Notes: generated by a model not told the origin, from the sequence alone. A stretch of DNA of 64,000 bases from Xestospongia muta (GCA_963693285.1 OY848919.1:5056436-5120435); one strand, 5' to 3'; positions 22,191-35,170 are shown, counted from the stretch's first letter. Translations and numbers: made by a program.

Positions 22191-22785
22191 GAGAATTGTA
22201 ATATAGCCACTTTGTACTAGCAGATTAGATATCTGTGTAAGTGACAATCCTTCTGTTTATACCTGTCCATTTATCACTCTTCATTGCTCTTCCTCTATGC
22301 ATTCTGCCTTCACATCCATTCATCCAACTATCCTTTTATAAATTCACAATTATGCATTTATTCATAAAGTATGTTAAAGAAACACAATAAGCTATGTAAC
22401 AGTGGACATATGCTATCATAAATAAACTAAACACATTTATAATAATTTCATATATACTCTGTAATCTAGTGTCATAGTTTCATTAAGTAGAACACATTTA
22501 ACATCTAACCAGTTTATGATGTAATGACTCATCATAGATGAGAGATGTTTGACAAAAAATCAGCTCTTATCAATGTAGTTTGATAGGAATGATCAGGCAG
22601 TTAAATGAGCTTATTGCCAGTTAAAGTCATTGCTATCTTTGCGCTTTGAGCTCATTACAAGCTGTTTGATCTATGAATAACTACAAGCCTCGTGAGGTCG
22701 TGGGAGTCGTGTTTTAGCCTAATATAATTAACAAACATGTTATAACTAACAAACTAAGCCACTCCTACCTGCTTCACTATTCGCT
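22191..22785. other. Intergenic, 5' flank of A2
   Basis: Near-identical duplicate of 3151-3744. No coding frame seen. Confidence 0.5.
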
Positions 22786-25700
22786 ATGGCAAATGGAGGA
22801 GAGCTAACAGATTTTGAGGCTTTTCTGAACGAAAAACCAACTCTTGATGAGTTATGTAGACATGTTAGAGTTGATGCCGATTGGTACAAGTTTGGTGTAC
22901 TCCTCAAGTTAAATACTACTAAGCTAGAAGGTATCAGAGTAATGAATGAAAGTAGTGGTTTCAAAACTGTTAAAATGTTTGAATTGTGGCTTACTTCTAA
23001 ACCCACTGCTACGAGAAGAGAAATTATAGAAACACTGAGTACAGAAGCTATTGGTATGAAGACACTTGCTGAAGATTATAACAAAGCTTTAAAAGAAAGT
23101 GAGAGCTAATGTAGCTGTACCTTTTAGAAGTACTATTTATATTTTTATCTATACAAACACAGTTCATGATCTTACCAGTCAAATACTTCAGAAACATTCT
23201 GAAAATTTTTCTCATCTCCTTCTTCCTATGGAGGTAGTACAGACATTGTATACAGAGGGAGTTATCTCTAAAAAGATATTTGATGAGGTGGAAAAATCAG
23301 GAGGTTGCCTAGCTGAAGGTCCATTGAGAGCACTGTCTAGTACAGTATCTAAGGACCCCAACCAGTTGAAAGTTTTCGCTAGTGTCTTAATGCAAGCAGA
23401 GGAAACTGTACGTGTAGCAAAAGACACACTTAAAGACTATGGTAAGTATGTATAGTTAATATACAGTAAGTTATCATAGAAATAATGTGTTCTTTCTATA
23501 GGTTGTGTAGCAGAGCTCTATCTATCTCCTACTTATCGAGACAGCTTTGATGAAATAAGAGTAAAATTTGGAACACTAATCGATACAGTAGTACCTCTTA
23601 TTAAATCTGCTGTTATGGCATTGCCTCCTTCAAATTCACAAGAATTAATGACACATGAGGCAACTTCATTGGAAGTATTGTCACCACTGGAAAAGCTCAA
23701 AAAATACCTTGGAAGGTGTTTCAGAGAGCTAAAACCTCAATTATCTATAACTAAATCATTTGATGATATCATGGAGGTAGTTGAAGAGAAGTGTACTGTA
23801 GTTAATATTTGCTGCTTGGAGGCTATTATCAATTATTACAACATCGTAGAAGCTAATGCTCATATCACTACCTACAAAGCAGAAGTTGATAAGCTCTGTG
23901 AAGAAATCAAACTCAGTGTTTGTCAAAAGGAGAATTTCATGACAGGTCCGTCATCTCTTCTAAAATGTGAGACAATCAAGTTTGTCTTAGAATGGGAGAC
24001 AGACAAACACACTTTTAATGAAATAAGAGAGCTGTTGTGGAAAGCATTTGGAAAGATGGCTAAGAGAGTGTTAGTTAAATGCATTGATGAAGGCAACTCC
24101 ATCATTGTGACCTGTTATGCTCCAGAAAACGTAATAAATGTTCTATTGATGGAAGCACAAAAGAATCTTCACATACTAATAAAGATGGGAGTAGTCAGGC
24201 TAACCATAGCTTTCCATACTATATGGGATGAGCGTAGCAGAGATAAGGTAAGATATGAGTACTGTACTAGACAGTAATGTGTTTATGTATTGGTACATGT
24301 AGGAGGTAAAAGGTCTGGTGGATGAGATGAGAGTTCTTGAAAACAAATTTAAGGAGTCATACTATAATAGTGACTTTGTGAAGTCAAATGATGTCTTTGA
24401 TCAAGGTACATTGCACTCATACGTGTTAGTAATCCTACATGTTATTGTAGCTGTTGCTGAAGAGCCATTTCAGTCGATGTTTGTTGTTCAAGAAGAAAAA
24501 AGTGAGTTAAGTATTCTTCAAAGTTTTGTATATTCCATATGGTAGTACTGGTTTGGAGTAATTTCAGATTGTATTTATTTCTTACAAATATTTACATCAA
24601 TTTTCAAATTTAAAATTGCCATGCGATGCCCCAAATTTTCTCTGACCAATGTAACATCCTATTTTATATTATATATATATACATGGTGTACTTTATTAAA
24701 AGTGCATGGATGATTAAGCTAATGCAAAGCACAGCAAATATGATACGTCAAATGTCAAAGGTTACTTTTACATTCAGTAAAAGAAACAATTAGTGTTTAT
24801 TTAACATTTCTGTTTAAAGATACTGGTAATGACATAGTCTTCAATGGACAGACTTCATTGAGAAAGAAATTAGAGATTGAGACTAAAATGAGTAAGGCAA
24901 AAACCTTAGAGATTGAGACGTTAACCAGACACAAAGAAGGTAACCTATAGTACTGTTAGGAGCACAGTCCATATTTCCATTATGTTCTACAGCTACTGAT
25001 AAAATATTAGTAGACAAACAAGAAGAGATTAAGATACTGCAAGAAAAGTTAACATCACTAAATGTACATTTAATGGAGAGAGAAGAAAGGATCATTCAGT
25101 TGATGGAGAACATAAAAGGTAAACAATTACTAGATATTCTATTCTGTCATATAATCTGTTTAGTTCTACAGTCTCAGGTGGTACAGTTACGTGATCAGAT
25201 TAAAAGTGATAATCCTCAGTTGACTCAAAGGTTTCAGGAGATACTAGTTAGTCAACAACAGCAACCATCAGATGACAAACTAACTCTAGAGGAAGCAGAT
25301 GAGAGAGTTGAAGATATTAATAAGTTAACTTTATCAGATTATGAAACAATAAATATCCCTAATCCAAGTAAGATTTAGAAATTTTGTAGGATATATATAT
25401 ATATATAGGTTTTGTAGGGGAGCAATTTGTCATATTTTATTACTGTTTAAATAATTTTTTATAAGCAAGCTCTAAAATATTGCTTGAAGTAACTGTTTGA
25501 ATTTGTATAGCACTGTTGCCATGGTAGCTCAAGCACAGATATTTGCTTAACATGTTTATATGGAAATAGAATGTCAAAATAAATTTGTCATACTTTATAA
25601 CATTATTCATACATATACTGGTATGAATATATGGTACATGCATGTTATATATGATTGGAATTTTGAGGAGAAGAAAATTTGGTAAATTTCGCAAATTGTT

Positions 25701-26846
25701 TCCAATCAAAATTAAAAGTTAAAAAATTTATGAAATTATAAGTAATTGTGGATCTAGTATTAAAACTGGATGAATTTCAGAAATTACTGAAATTATTTCT
25801 TGCCAACATTTTAAACTATAATATGTTTATGTATTACTTGCATGATGAATTCTTGTTAAAGTTAGAGAACATAAAAAAATAAAAAGGAGATAAGACTTAT
25901 ATTACCAGCATGAGCTGACATGGAAATACTGTAATACTGTATTTAAGTCTGTGAATTTCCTATCTTGAGTCATGCCCTGTGTCATAATCATATGGTCAGT
26001 GTGTTCTAATGTATTGAATTGATGTCATTACAGTTATTATACTCAAGGTAGACAAATTTGTGAGCTATTAAGGAATATGCAGAGTCAAGCATATATACTG
26101 AAAGTAGCATGACAATTCCGTTTATTCCAATGCCTTTATCTCTGTATGCTTAAATTGCATTGCCATTGTAAACTAAGTCAATAATGGTATCTTATCTTTC
26201 ATTGTGCCTTTGCCAATAATTGAGTATGTAAATGTGTGTATACAGCTATTGTTATGTTTGTAAAATATTATACAGTATATGTCTTATAATAGGAGACACT
26301 GAAAGTGTAAGGTGGACTGGTTATGGAGTTACACTTACTTCACCTACTTCGGAGGAATGTGAAGAAGTTATGTGTCAATTAAGGAAACGACAACACACAA
26401 CATGGAGGATTGAAGTCAATTCATTATCTTCTAATAGTCTGTTAACAGTATTAAACGACATCAATGAATGTCTAGTGAGAGGAATTTATATATTGAACAG
26501 TTCCTTTGATAGTGACTGTGTCAAAAAACTAGTGCAAGTAATAACTTATAACAAAACAATGGAGGTCCTATATCTTTTCTCTTCACCTCTTTTACCGAAT
26601 ACTTACTATTCACTAGCTACTGCTTTTTCTAGTAATGACACACTCAAGAGATTATGGTTGTCATATGACAAGAACATCACTGATAAAGACATCTGTCATT
26701 TTATTGTAACAAATAAAACATTAGAAGAATTATGTCTCAACTACTGTCCTAATATTACCAATTTTGGTATACAACAAATACAAAAACTGTTAGTTAATAA
26801 TAAGAGTTTGAGTTATTTGTGCATTAATGGTAATAAACTCCGTTAA
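22786..26846 (+). CDS. A2: Death + CARD-like + coiled-coil + LRR protein, paralogue of A1
   Basis: Seven exons: 22786-23098, 23163-23441, 23502-24247, 24303-24405, 24820-24939, 24993-25367 and 26293-26846. Every exon length matches A1 except exon 6, which has one extra Gln codon (QQQQ), giving 829 residues. Replacements are few (for example T for I in the Death domain, T for A in exon 3, E for K in the coiled coil). All splice sites, the Death and CARD-like domains, the unknown middle domain and the LRR end are kept, so both copies look functional. The retained reading frame in two copies supports the exon model. Predicted cytosolic; the partner is unknown. Confidence 0.8.
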
Positions 26847-27912
26847 TTGTAGTTATTATTGTACTGTTGATCTTAAAATGTTTTTAATTTTTTTTCAAAT
26901 TAAGTAAGCCATTGTTAATTACAAATTTGTCATTGTCTTTTTATAAAATTAACTACTTTATCAGTCTTACTTGACAACAGATTATGCGTACATTAATATA
27001 TAATAAAAATTTGGCAATGTTACTTTAACAACTATGAATACAAATTATAACAAACAAACTAGTCTAAATTGTACATTAATAATCCTATAGGTACTAGCTT
27101 TGTATGAGTATATATAAAATGAAATATTATTGGTAACCCTAATCCTACTAATACTGATAATAAAAATCCATTAACAAATGGCAGTTAATTGCCTTCACTC
27201 AGCCAATCAATAACTTCTAGTATAGTGCTAAACCAACCAAAACTAACGTACAACCTCACACTATACTTTTTGACAGACTCAAAAATGGCAGATAAATACT
27301 TACGTTTACCTGGCATCCAAGTTTTTTATTTACTTTAATATTTGTGAAAATGGCGAGGATGTAAGAAGTAAACAAAATCAAGCTGCCAAATGACTCTGAG
27401 ACTTACTATCATTACCTACACTTACAACTCAGTTATTACTTATGTATTGTTGTATTGATCAACTATTGATGAGATATACTGAGCGTTTTATGCCTATATA
27501 TTTCAATGGACAATCCAGGCCATTCCTAAATATAGGCATTGCTATGCTGAATTACTAATAAAGAGAATGAAATTATCCTGTGTACTATTATAGAACAATG
27601 CTATCACAGATGGTTTAATAGTTTAAGAGATCTATGTAGCTAAAGTTGAGTGGAACATAACACATAATTTGATGCTATGAGACAAGTCAAAGAAACTTCA
27701 ATGTATTCCATATTTTAGAAAAAGGTTTAGTCCAATACCTGCAGTGAAATAATTAACAATTATAATTGTAGTAGCAATTTGTAATAATTCACAATCAATT
27801 AAGAAACAAAATAATTAATAAATTGCACATTCAAATAGCATTTTTAACACACATAATAATAATTATTATACACAAAGCATAAACTATAACAAAGTCTTAT
27901 TTATAATAAGGT
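26847..27912. other. Intergenic between converging A2 and P3
   Basis: Counterpart of 7765-8911, but with a deletion of about 70 bp near 27,265 relative to the first copy. No gene seen. Confidence 0.5.
27490..27539. repeat. Conserved hairpin in the 3' flank of P3
   Basis: Third copy of the inverted repeat described at 8487-8535. Confidence 0.5.
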
Positions 27913-30900
27913 TCAAAGTTCACTTTGTTCATCAAGTAATAATCTTGTAGATGTTCTGCTATTCGAATTATAAGATTTAGTACTGCTACTGTGCCTTGAT
28001 CTAGTGCTGGTAGTTGATACAGGATTGATGGAGATATGATGTGTCATTTCTGGAAAATATGTGATAAGAGGCTCTATTTCTGATAAAGGAGACTCATATT
28101 GAACAGTGCTCACATGACGTTCATCATATTTATCTGGATTCATCACACGATCAGCAAATGTGTCATTATCATCAACAGGTAAAATGTATTCCTCATTAGT
28201 CTCAGTCTGTCTTTGTTTGATTGGTCTACAATAGAAGCAGCAACTTGCAATTTTTTTCATGATCCAGTAAATGCAATATATTGAAGCAACACCTGGTGGC
28301 AAGTAGATTAAATAAAGATTTATATGACCATATTCAGAAGATAAACTGATACCACTAATTAACGCCAAGATTGAAAATATCAAAAATTCTGAGAAGTTAT
28401 GTATATTCTTACGATAAGGACGAAATATCATAATACTACCACCTGCTAAAGCACATAAAGATGCTTGTATACCCAGAATGATATGATGCTGCTGAATAGG
28501 AATATAATAAAGACAAATTATAACAATCCTAAGTAACAGATAGAGTCCAGCAAAATAACGATAATCATTTGTACTATCACATCCATTCTTAAAGGCTCCA
28601 GTATAGTTATCAACAAGAGTGATAACAAATTGTGAACGTTTCAGTCTACACCAGTCTAGGATCTTATGAAACCACTTGAATGGATGAAGTATAAGATAGA
28701 CTGTTGGTATAAACACAACAACAATCAAAATGATAATGGCTAAGATACCTAGAAATGCATGAGGATAACCAAAATAATTCAATGTACCATCATAGTAAAA
28801 TGCTATCCCAGTTTCATATTCATTAGTAAGACTGTACCACTTTGTGTAGTGGAGGAGTTTAAAAGAAGTAGCAGCAAACTGAGTGAAACATAACACATAT
28901 ATTGAGGATATAGAATGAGTGAAGGAAGGTTGAATGTTAGTCATACGCCAGAAACGTGCTAATAAACGATGAAGAGGTCGTGTTAAGATGACTATACACT
29001 TGAAGCCTTTGTTGTACATTGTAATCCAGCCATACAAAAATAAGAGAAGAAGAAATGGATAGGCTGCTATTACATACCAGAATGCAATGGCTCCTAGCGA
29101 TCCCATAGTAGATGATATGCAAACATATGGTGCAAATGGTACAAAATCAATGAAATTAAGATTCCATATGCTTTGGGGAAGATTAAGTAGCTTAACCCGG
29201 ACATTGTCATTATGATTAGAAAGAGAGTAATCACTATCATCATAAAAAAACAAAAATTGTTTTATTCTAGTAAAAGATAAACATAAAATTTGACAATAGA
29301 AGACATATCCATTAAATGAACCATTTGTTAGTTTTATATTGAGAACTATCAAGAGACTAAGGAACAAAGTTAAAGGTAACATTTCAATTGTAAAAAATAC
29401 TAACAAATCATGTTGATATACATGACCATATTCCCATTTAGTTGACCAATTTGCACATACAAGAAATTGTGAATTAATAGGAACACAACTACTAGTTTTA
29501 CAAGCACCATTAAGCCTTCCCATATAATTAAATCGTTCATCATTTACTGTATCATTCAATATTTTGGATATGTAATTATCAAAGGTATGAAATTGGTGAT
29601 TATAAAAGTAATCAAATGTAATATATTGTCTTGATGGTGGACATCTTCCAATCACTGGCTGTGAATTGTAGCTAGACAGACAATAACCTAATAATGTATT
29701 TGCATAATTTGAACCAATAGCACATTTTTTGCTTGAGAAGCAGTTTTCCGAGCAGCATAATCCAGGTATGGTTATTACACATGCATATCCATAGAATGGA
29801 TATATATATGGCTGGTCTATCTGATTAAGTTTAAAGGGCCATGTACAGTTGTCAAATGATATTTTATAATTAGCTTCAAGGGGTACTTCATCCAATGTAG
29901 CAACATGCAAGTAATAAGAAGAATCAACGGTTGAACAATACATTTCCTGACAAAGCTGATAAATGATAGGTTCAGATGTTATTGTACAATACATAGAATA
30001 TTCATTTAAAGATAAGCATATTTTCAATTTTTCTGTAGCTATGTTACCAGTTTCATCATATTCAATCATTGCCAATCTTGCACCTGGTTGAATGTTCAAA
30101 TGTTCACTTTCATTAAGAAAAGCCACTCCAGACTGTATGCTAGTTGCACAGTTATCTGATGTATAGTTCCAGTTATTCCAACATAATGTTCTCTTTATAC
30201 TAGACAGTGTAATATTAGAAGTGTTTGGTAGTAGTGGCCACCAACATGATGACAATGAGGTAGCGTATATAGCATTTGGCTGTTTGTAATCAAACAGCCA
30301 TTGAGTATATATATTGATGACTTTGTTAAAAGAAAAAATTAATTCAGTTATCCAATTATTGGGGTGAACACTTGAGATATAATACCTGACAAAACAACAA
30401 CTTAATTGAAATTGACAAGCTCTTTGTGTATTACAGAATCCACTGTATATGGCTGCTCCTTTAGAAGTGGCTATATTGTTAATAAATGTTAACTTTGTCT
30501 CATTATAAAGTACTATATAACTACACTCATATAAAGCAATAGCTCCACCATATGATCCACTGTTACCAATAAAGCTCATTTCAGTACCAGGATTTATTGT
30601 AATTACACTTCCATGTACTTCAATAGCAGATGCACTGTTATCACTAAATATATTGATACCATTAAATGATATAGGTATACTACTGGAATATATTGTACCA
30701 GAACAAATAAAGTTGTATACATGATTTCTAACATCACAAGCATGTCGATTAACTTTAAAGATGCATTTTGTTATTTTAATTGTTTCAAAATTCTGATTAA
30801 AATGATTTTCATTGGTAAAGTAACATGCTGAACCTTGATATGCAATGTTACTAACAAAGACTATGTCGCTAAGATGAAGATTAAATGTTGAACCAGTCTC

Positions 30901-32076
30901 TATCGCTAATCCACCACCAATAATACCAGTATTGTTAGATATGTTACAAGATGTCATTTCAATCACATTTACTAACTGCTTAATGACTGTACTGTACATA
31001 GAAGCATGTTTTATTTTGACTCCGCCTCCTCCTCTGTCTGCATTTAAACTAAGATCAAATATGGTAGGATTACTATTATTAGTAACAATCGTATGACTTA
31101 TCTCAATACTGTTATTATAAGCATTGTCATAGTAACCTATGTATAATCCACCTCCATGATCGGCCTGGTTATCTTGAAATAAGTTGTAGTACATGATAAT
31201 CTTGTTATTACTAGCTTGACCTTTAAAGATAACAGACACTCCTCCTCCTCTACCAAACATATAGCTATCTCTACCTTGATTGCTTAGCTTATAATAACAA
31301 GATAGCAAAGACCCTCCTTGTGCCACATTGGAAGTAAAAATACAATTGATAACGTTATATAAACTATCATTGTTATTATCTACTGGTGAAGGACCCTCTT
31401 CAGGACAATCCCATTCATTCTCTGGATCACAATATGACCATTCTATTTGTAACCCACCTCCTCCATATGATATTCCAACTCCATTCTCCTTGAATACACA
31501 TCCAGATATTGTTACATTACCCACTGTATTGTACATAGTAAGACCAGTACCATTAGATGACTCAATCATAACATCAACTATTTGTACATTTTTACAATAT
31601 AACATGTAGACTGCCACTTGAAACATCAAGAGTTGAAATGATTGTGAAGACAAGTTCCTACTAGTACTGACCTGAACACCTCCACAACCATGGAAAGTGA
31701 GGGACTGGAGAATAATATCATCAGACCACAAGAATGACAGACCAGTAAATATATTACATTTAATAACTACTTTCTGTTGCTCACCTGGACTGTTTGATAC
31801 ATTACCAATAATTGCCACTTGAGACTTGTCTCTCAATTGTGTCTCATTTCCATATTCCAGTGTATAAATACCAGGAGTAATGTAGATGACAGTGGAGTTA
31901 TGTTGTAGTCCTTTCAGTGCTAGGTTAATAGTAGCACATGGTTTGTGTTGTCCGCTAGTCCAACAAGTGGTATCATTGATCCCAGTTGTAATACTAACAT
32001 AGATATTATGTTCCCAGTCAACAGAAAGAACAACTTGAGAAAACATAATATTGAGAAAAACACCCAAACAAAACAT
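27913..32076 (-). CDS. P3: beta-helix ectodomain + multi-pass membrane protein
   Basis: A single intact coding exon of 1,387 residues with the P-family layout: signal peptide (MFCLGVFLNIMFSQ), beta-helix-like ectodomain, Cys-rich segment, about eight membrane segments and hydrophilic tail. It is a mosaic. The part around residues 240-350 is almost the same as P1. The membrane part with YFGYPHAFLGIL follows P2. A block near FNQNFETIKITKCIF is unlike either. The membrane loop NDDSDYSLSNHNDN is its own. The conserved donor (GTAAGT near 32,145) and acceptor (TTGTTAAG) of the leader intron are present. The TATA run is at 32194-32206. Confidence 0.85.
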   Translation of the reverse strand: MFCLGVFLNIMFSQVVLSVDWEHNIYVSITTGINDTTCWTSGQHKPCATINLALKGLQHNSTVIYITPGIYTLEYGNETQLRDKSQVAIIGNVSNSPGEQQKVVIKCNIFTGLSFLWSDDIILQSLTFHGCGGVQVSTSRNLSSQSFQLLMFQVAVYMLYCKNVQIVDVMIESSNGTGLTMYNTVGNVTISGCVFKENGVGISYGGGGLQIEWSYCDPENEWDCPEEGPSPVDNNNDSLYNVINCIFTSNVAQGGSLLSCYYKLSNQGRDSYMFGRGGGVSVIFKGQASNNKIIMYYNLFQDNQADHGGGLYIGYYDNAYNNSIEISHTIVTNNSNPTIFDLSLNADRGGGGVKIKHASMYSTVIKQLVNVIEMTSCNISNNTGIIGGGLAIETGSTFNLHLSDIVFVSNIAYQGSACYFTNENHFNQNFETIKITKCIFKVNRHACDVRNHVYNFICSGTIYSSSIPISFNGINIFSDNSASAIEVHGSVITINPGTEMSFIGNSGSYGGAIALYECSYIVLYNETKLTFINNIATSKGAAIYSGFCNTQRACQFQLSCCFVRYYISSVHPNNWITELIFSFNKVINIYTQWLFDYKQPNAIYATSLSSCWWPLLPNTSNITLSSIKRTLCWNNWNYTSDNCATSIQSGVAFLNESEHLNIQPGARLAMIEYDETGNIATEKLKICLSLNEYSMYCTITSEPIIYQLCQEMYCSTVDSSYYLHVATLDEVPLEANYKISFDNCTWPFKLNQIDQPYIYPFYGYACVITIPGLCCSENCFSSKKCAIGSNYANTLLGYCLSSYNSQPVIGRCPPSRQYITFDYFYNHQFHTFDNYISKILNDTVNDERFNYMGRLNGACKTSSCVPINSQFLVCANWSTKWEYGHVYQHDLLVFFTIEMLPLTLFLSLLIVLNIKLTNGSFNGYVFYCQILCLSFTRIKQFLFFYDDSDYSLSNHNDNVRVKLLNLPQSIWNLNFIDFVPFAPYVCISSTMGSLGAIAFWYVIAAYPFLLLLFLYGWITMYNKGFKCIVILTRPLHRLLARFWRMTNIQPSFTHSISSIYVLCFTQFAATSFKLLHYTKWYSLTNEYETGIAFYYDGTLNYFGYPHAFLGILAIIILIVVVFIPTVYLILHPFKWFHKILDWCRLKRSQFVITLVDNYTGAFKNGCDSTNDYRYFAGLYLLLRIVIICLYYIPIQQHHIILGIQASLCALAGGSIMIFRPYRKNIHNFSEFLIFSILALISGISLSSEYGHINLYLIYLPPGVASIYCIYWIMKKIASCCFYCRPIKQRQTETNEEYILPVDDNDTFADRVMNPDKYDERHVSTVQYESPLSEIEPLITYFPEMTHHISINPVSTTSTRSRHSSSTKSYNSNSRTSTRLLLDEQSEL

Positions 32077-32193
32077 GATGACTAGTATTCTTAACAAAGT
32101 AATAAAATAAACATAATAACTGAAATAAAAGATTGCATACTTACTCCTTGCCTCCAATATAGTAGCTACTGCTTCTTGTCTTCTGTTCTTAAT

Positions 32194-32206
32194 GTATAAT
32201 ATATAC
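32194..32206 (-). promoter_or_regulatory. TATA box of P3
   Basis: TATAATATATA lies upstream of the leader exon at the same distance as in P0 and P2. The neighbouring CACGTG is changed to CACATG. Confidence 0.4.
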
Positions 32207-32269
32207 CAGTGATCACATGCAAGAACTCACAATGCAATTGTGTGTGATTGGGATGTTGCAATGATTAAC

Positions 32270-33000
32270 CTCAGATAATCATCTCATGAAAATAATTAGT
32301 GTCTTACAATTCTTTTGTTCTCATAATAGTATTCATAAAGTGATATCCTTTTTGCAATCCTCCATATCAATATATGAGTGTACCCTCTCATAGCTTAATT
32401 GATGTTGTTTCTGTAGGGTATAACAGATGTCATTGTTTGTTCCATTATTTCTCAGTATATATGCAATGAAATCGCTACATATAATTATATGTGACATAAT
32501 TAACATAGTAATAATTATAATTAATGATGTCACTCATATAAAGTGTATTTGATATATTCAGTAAATATATTCAGAAGGAGGTGTATGGGCTACAAGGAAA
32601 TGTGTGTGTACATAAAAACCTTTGAGTTAAAAGAGATTCTTTGATAAATGTTAATGAGCATATAGTCAAACTAAGTATGAAAAAGAAAAAAAATGATAAA
32701 TGACAGTACTTGTAAAGTGTAATTAAATAATTGATTTTTTTCAATTAGTCACTTATCAGTCACATTTGGGTATTAATGGTACAACTTGAATATCATGAAA
32801 GTCATGGCTCTCAAGAGATCTAGATCAGGTTTATATTATCTTGTCTAATATTGAAGTCATGATTGTCATTATGTTATTCAGTTTTCAGAGCATCACTTTC
32901 TTTCTTCATCTTTAGCAAATTTAGCATCGTTTAAAGTTCTGGATACAGCCATAGCTGTAGATATTATTGCAGTGTTGCCCAATTTTAAGGAGTTAATCCA
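32270..33000. other. Intergenic, diverged copy of the P upstream flank
   Basis: Aligns with 660-1340 and 19,700-20,380 but with many substitutions and small indels. The alignment ends at about 33,000, which marks the right end of the duplicated block. No gene seen. Confidence 0.5.
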
Positions 33001-33029
33001 TCTTTAAGTAATCTTTAGTGCTTATTTGT

Positions 33030-33560
33030 GTCAGGTCGAGGCACAGTTTAGCACTAAAAACATCACGCTTCAGAAAAATAAATTCAAAGATATCATCGCC
33101 TCACTTCTACCGGAAGTCCCACAGGAGGTTAGAGACCTAATCTATCTCATCAACCGACTCACCTTATGACGCCCTAAAAAGCAACTCGTACAACGTACCG
33201 CTGCTTCGGAGTAACATCGATAGTAACATGGAGATCGCAAGCCAACACAGTTACTTACACGTATGTAACAGGTACTTGGTGAAAAGCCATTGGTACTGAT
33301 GCCTCATTCCTATGTGAGTTATTTTTACAGCGATTACCTTCTAATGTACGCATGGTACTCGCCTCCGCTAACATCACCAGTTTAGATGATCTGGTACAAC
33401 TGGCCGATCAAATTATAGAGGTAGCCACACCTTCAATTTCAATGTTACTGCTTCCACAGTAGTAGAGCAATTATGGGTGGAGATAGCAGACCTCAAGAAA
33501 CTAGTACAGTCATTGCTCACCCCCAAAACATGACAACAACACCAACCATCCTTCCGGCAA
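33030..33560 (+). mobile_element. Relic of a Ty3/gypsy-like retrotransposon gag
   Basis: Fragments in shifted frames read NKFKDIIASLLPEVPQEVR, GDRKPTQLLTRM, LCELFLQRLPSNVRMVLAS and LDDLVQLADQIIEV. Motifs of the form ELFLQRLPxNVRMVLA plus LADxIxEV are typical of Ty3/gypsy gag proteins in invertebrates. At least two frameshifts and several stops break it. No pol or LTR is seen nearby, so this is an isolated dead fragment. The base composition is clearly less AT-rich than its flanks. Confidence 0.65.
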
Positions 33561-33564
33561 CATT

Positions 33565-33680
33565 GATAGACAGCCCTGTAGTTAATCTGACAAAATATCA
33601 TTGAAGTAGTTGGTGGTCCAGTTGTTTAGATTAAATACCAACCTACATGCAAACATTAGAAATTTTTTGGAAGTATATTA
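33565..33680 (+). pseudogene. Dead fragment of a D-type death-domain exon
   Basis: The stretch resembles 52,625-52,740 of gene D: the words for DRQPS, then IIEVVGGP, then IRKF (or IRNF) with a stop inside. Downstream sequence to about 34,400 also resembles 53,430-53,600 in patches (for example the ttaacaagactagatg area). It is a decayed dispersed copy of the D gene 3' end. Confidence 0.6.
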
Positions 33681-34519
33681 ATTACAATATGATATGAAAA
33701 TAAAGACACTACCAGGAATTGAAACAATATTGGACAATATATTTCATACCTTCTTTAACTTTCACAATTATATTTACTGTTCTTTGCAACATTTAATATT
33801 TAACTAGTTTATTCTTTCCATGCATGATATGTGCAGATCAGCTACCCAAACTGATCCCTCAGAATCAGTGCTACTACAGTGGGATTGATTATTTAACCAT
33901 CCTACTGAATGGATAATTTACCATGTTGATTGAAAATGGAATGGCAGTTTCGATTGTAGGTATACAGTAAAATATCACTACAACATGTACAACAATTACT
34001 ATAGCAACATTGTTTATGACACTGTGATAATTAGGCTAACAATTGATTCAAGATTAAAGTAATCACTTTGCAGCATTCTTTTCAATTTTGATATAAACAA
34101 TGTAAAACCTACCAAATTTTTAATAAATGACCATTATTTAAATTCCGTACATTATTGGCAAGTTTTACAAAAAGAAAAGTTTCTACCCAAAAGTGTGGAA
34201 TTTATTCACAGTGACAATTCATATGACAACAAATCGCTAACAACGTTTTGTATATAACTATAGTAATGGTGTGATGTTATATAAATTCAATTTTGAGCTT
34301 AAATTTGAATAACAAGACTAGATGTGTGATAAGATTAATGAACAAGTTTGTTTACCTCTACATGTCTTCTTGTAACTCTAAATACTGAAACTAAAGTATG
34401 ACATTACTGTTACTAGAGTCACACCGTTGTTTACAAACAGTGCTTTATTGGAACCAGCTATAAAATCAGACATTCATGACCCCTTTAACTGCCACGCCCT
34501 TTAACAAAACTAGCAGAAA
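33680..34519. other. Intergenic, no gene seen
   Basis: AT-rich. Parts resemble the sequence downstream of gene D (53,430-53,600). No coding frame. Confidence 0.45.
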
Positions 34520-35170
34520 CTTTTCAAATTCGATCGTTGTTGACCTGAGGCTGATTGTGAACAGTTTACATTGTTGCATATAGGGATTAGTACTATAACT
34601 GAAAGTTTTAACTATCTATGATACATTACTGTACTAGTGTGATTAAGAAGACGGATTCTGTAGACTGCAGTTGCGATATAGGGACTTCTGATCAATCAGA
34701 GCTGTGTGTGACCAAACAGTAATAACTTATAAAAAAGAGGTAACCTCAATATTAATTAATCTATACTTTTTCTCATTAAAGTATGTATAGTTTCCATATT
34801 TTACTTTTGATCCTAATCATTGAGTCATACATTAGTTAAATAATTATACTTATTTCAAACTATATTCTTTAAGGCTGGTCTTATTTGTTGGCTAAATGTC
34901 CATGCTATTCTGTGTAGCGTGATACTGATTTCCATCCCAACATTAATCATTATCTTTACATAACAACGTGTATGAAGTTCTTGACAACATATAATAGTCA
35001 CTGTGTTTTCTATATTACATTGCATAAATTTGAAAATGCATAGTAGTCCTACTATATACTTCCATTTTTCACAGTGTATATTTCTAGCAAAAATAATACG
35101 AGATGTTTTGATGTTAGACATAAAATATATTCATGTCTCTTGGTCACTTCAGTTTATTCATATTCTTCTG
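34520..35170. repeat. Degenerate direct repeat, copy 1
   Basis: Aligns with 35,755-36,385 over about 600 bp with perhaps 80% identity. Shared words include GATTGTGAACAGTTT, GTGTGATTAAGAAG, ACAGTAATAAC and TTTCCATCCCA. A third partial copy is at about 35,640-35,715. No coding content is recognised. Confidence 0.6.

Larger units (their letters stand above)
19042..32140. repeat. Block duplication P-Penelope-A-P, copy 2
   Basis: Partner of 1-13,100. P2 corresponds to P0 (cut by the window) and P3 to P1. Both copies share the same dead Penelope element and the same A exon structure. Confidence 0.85.
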
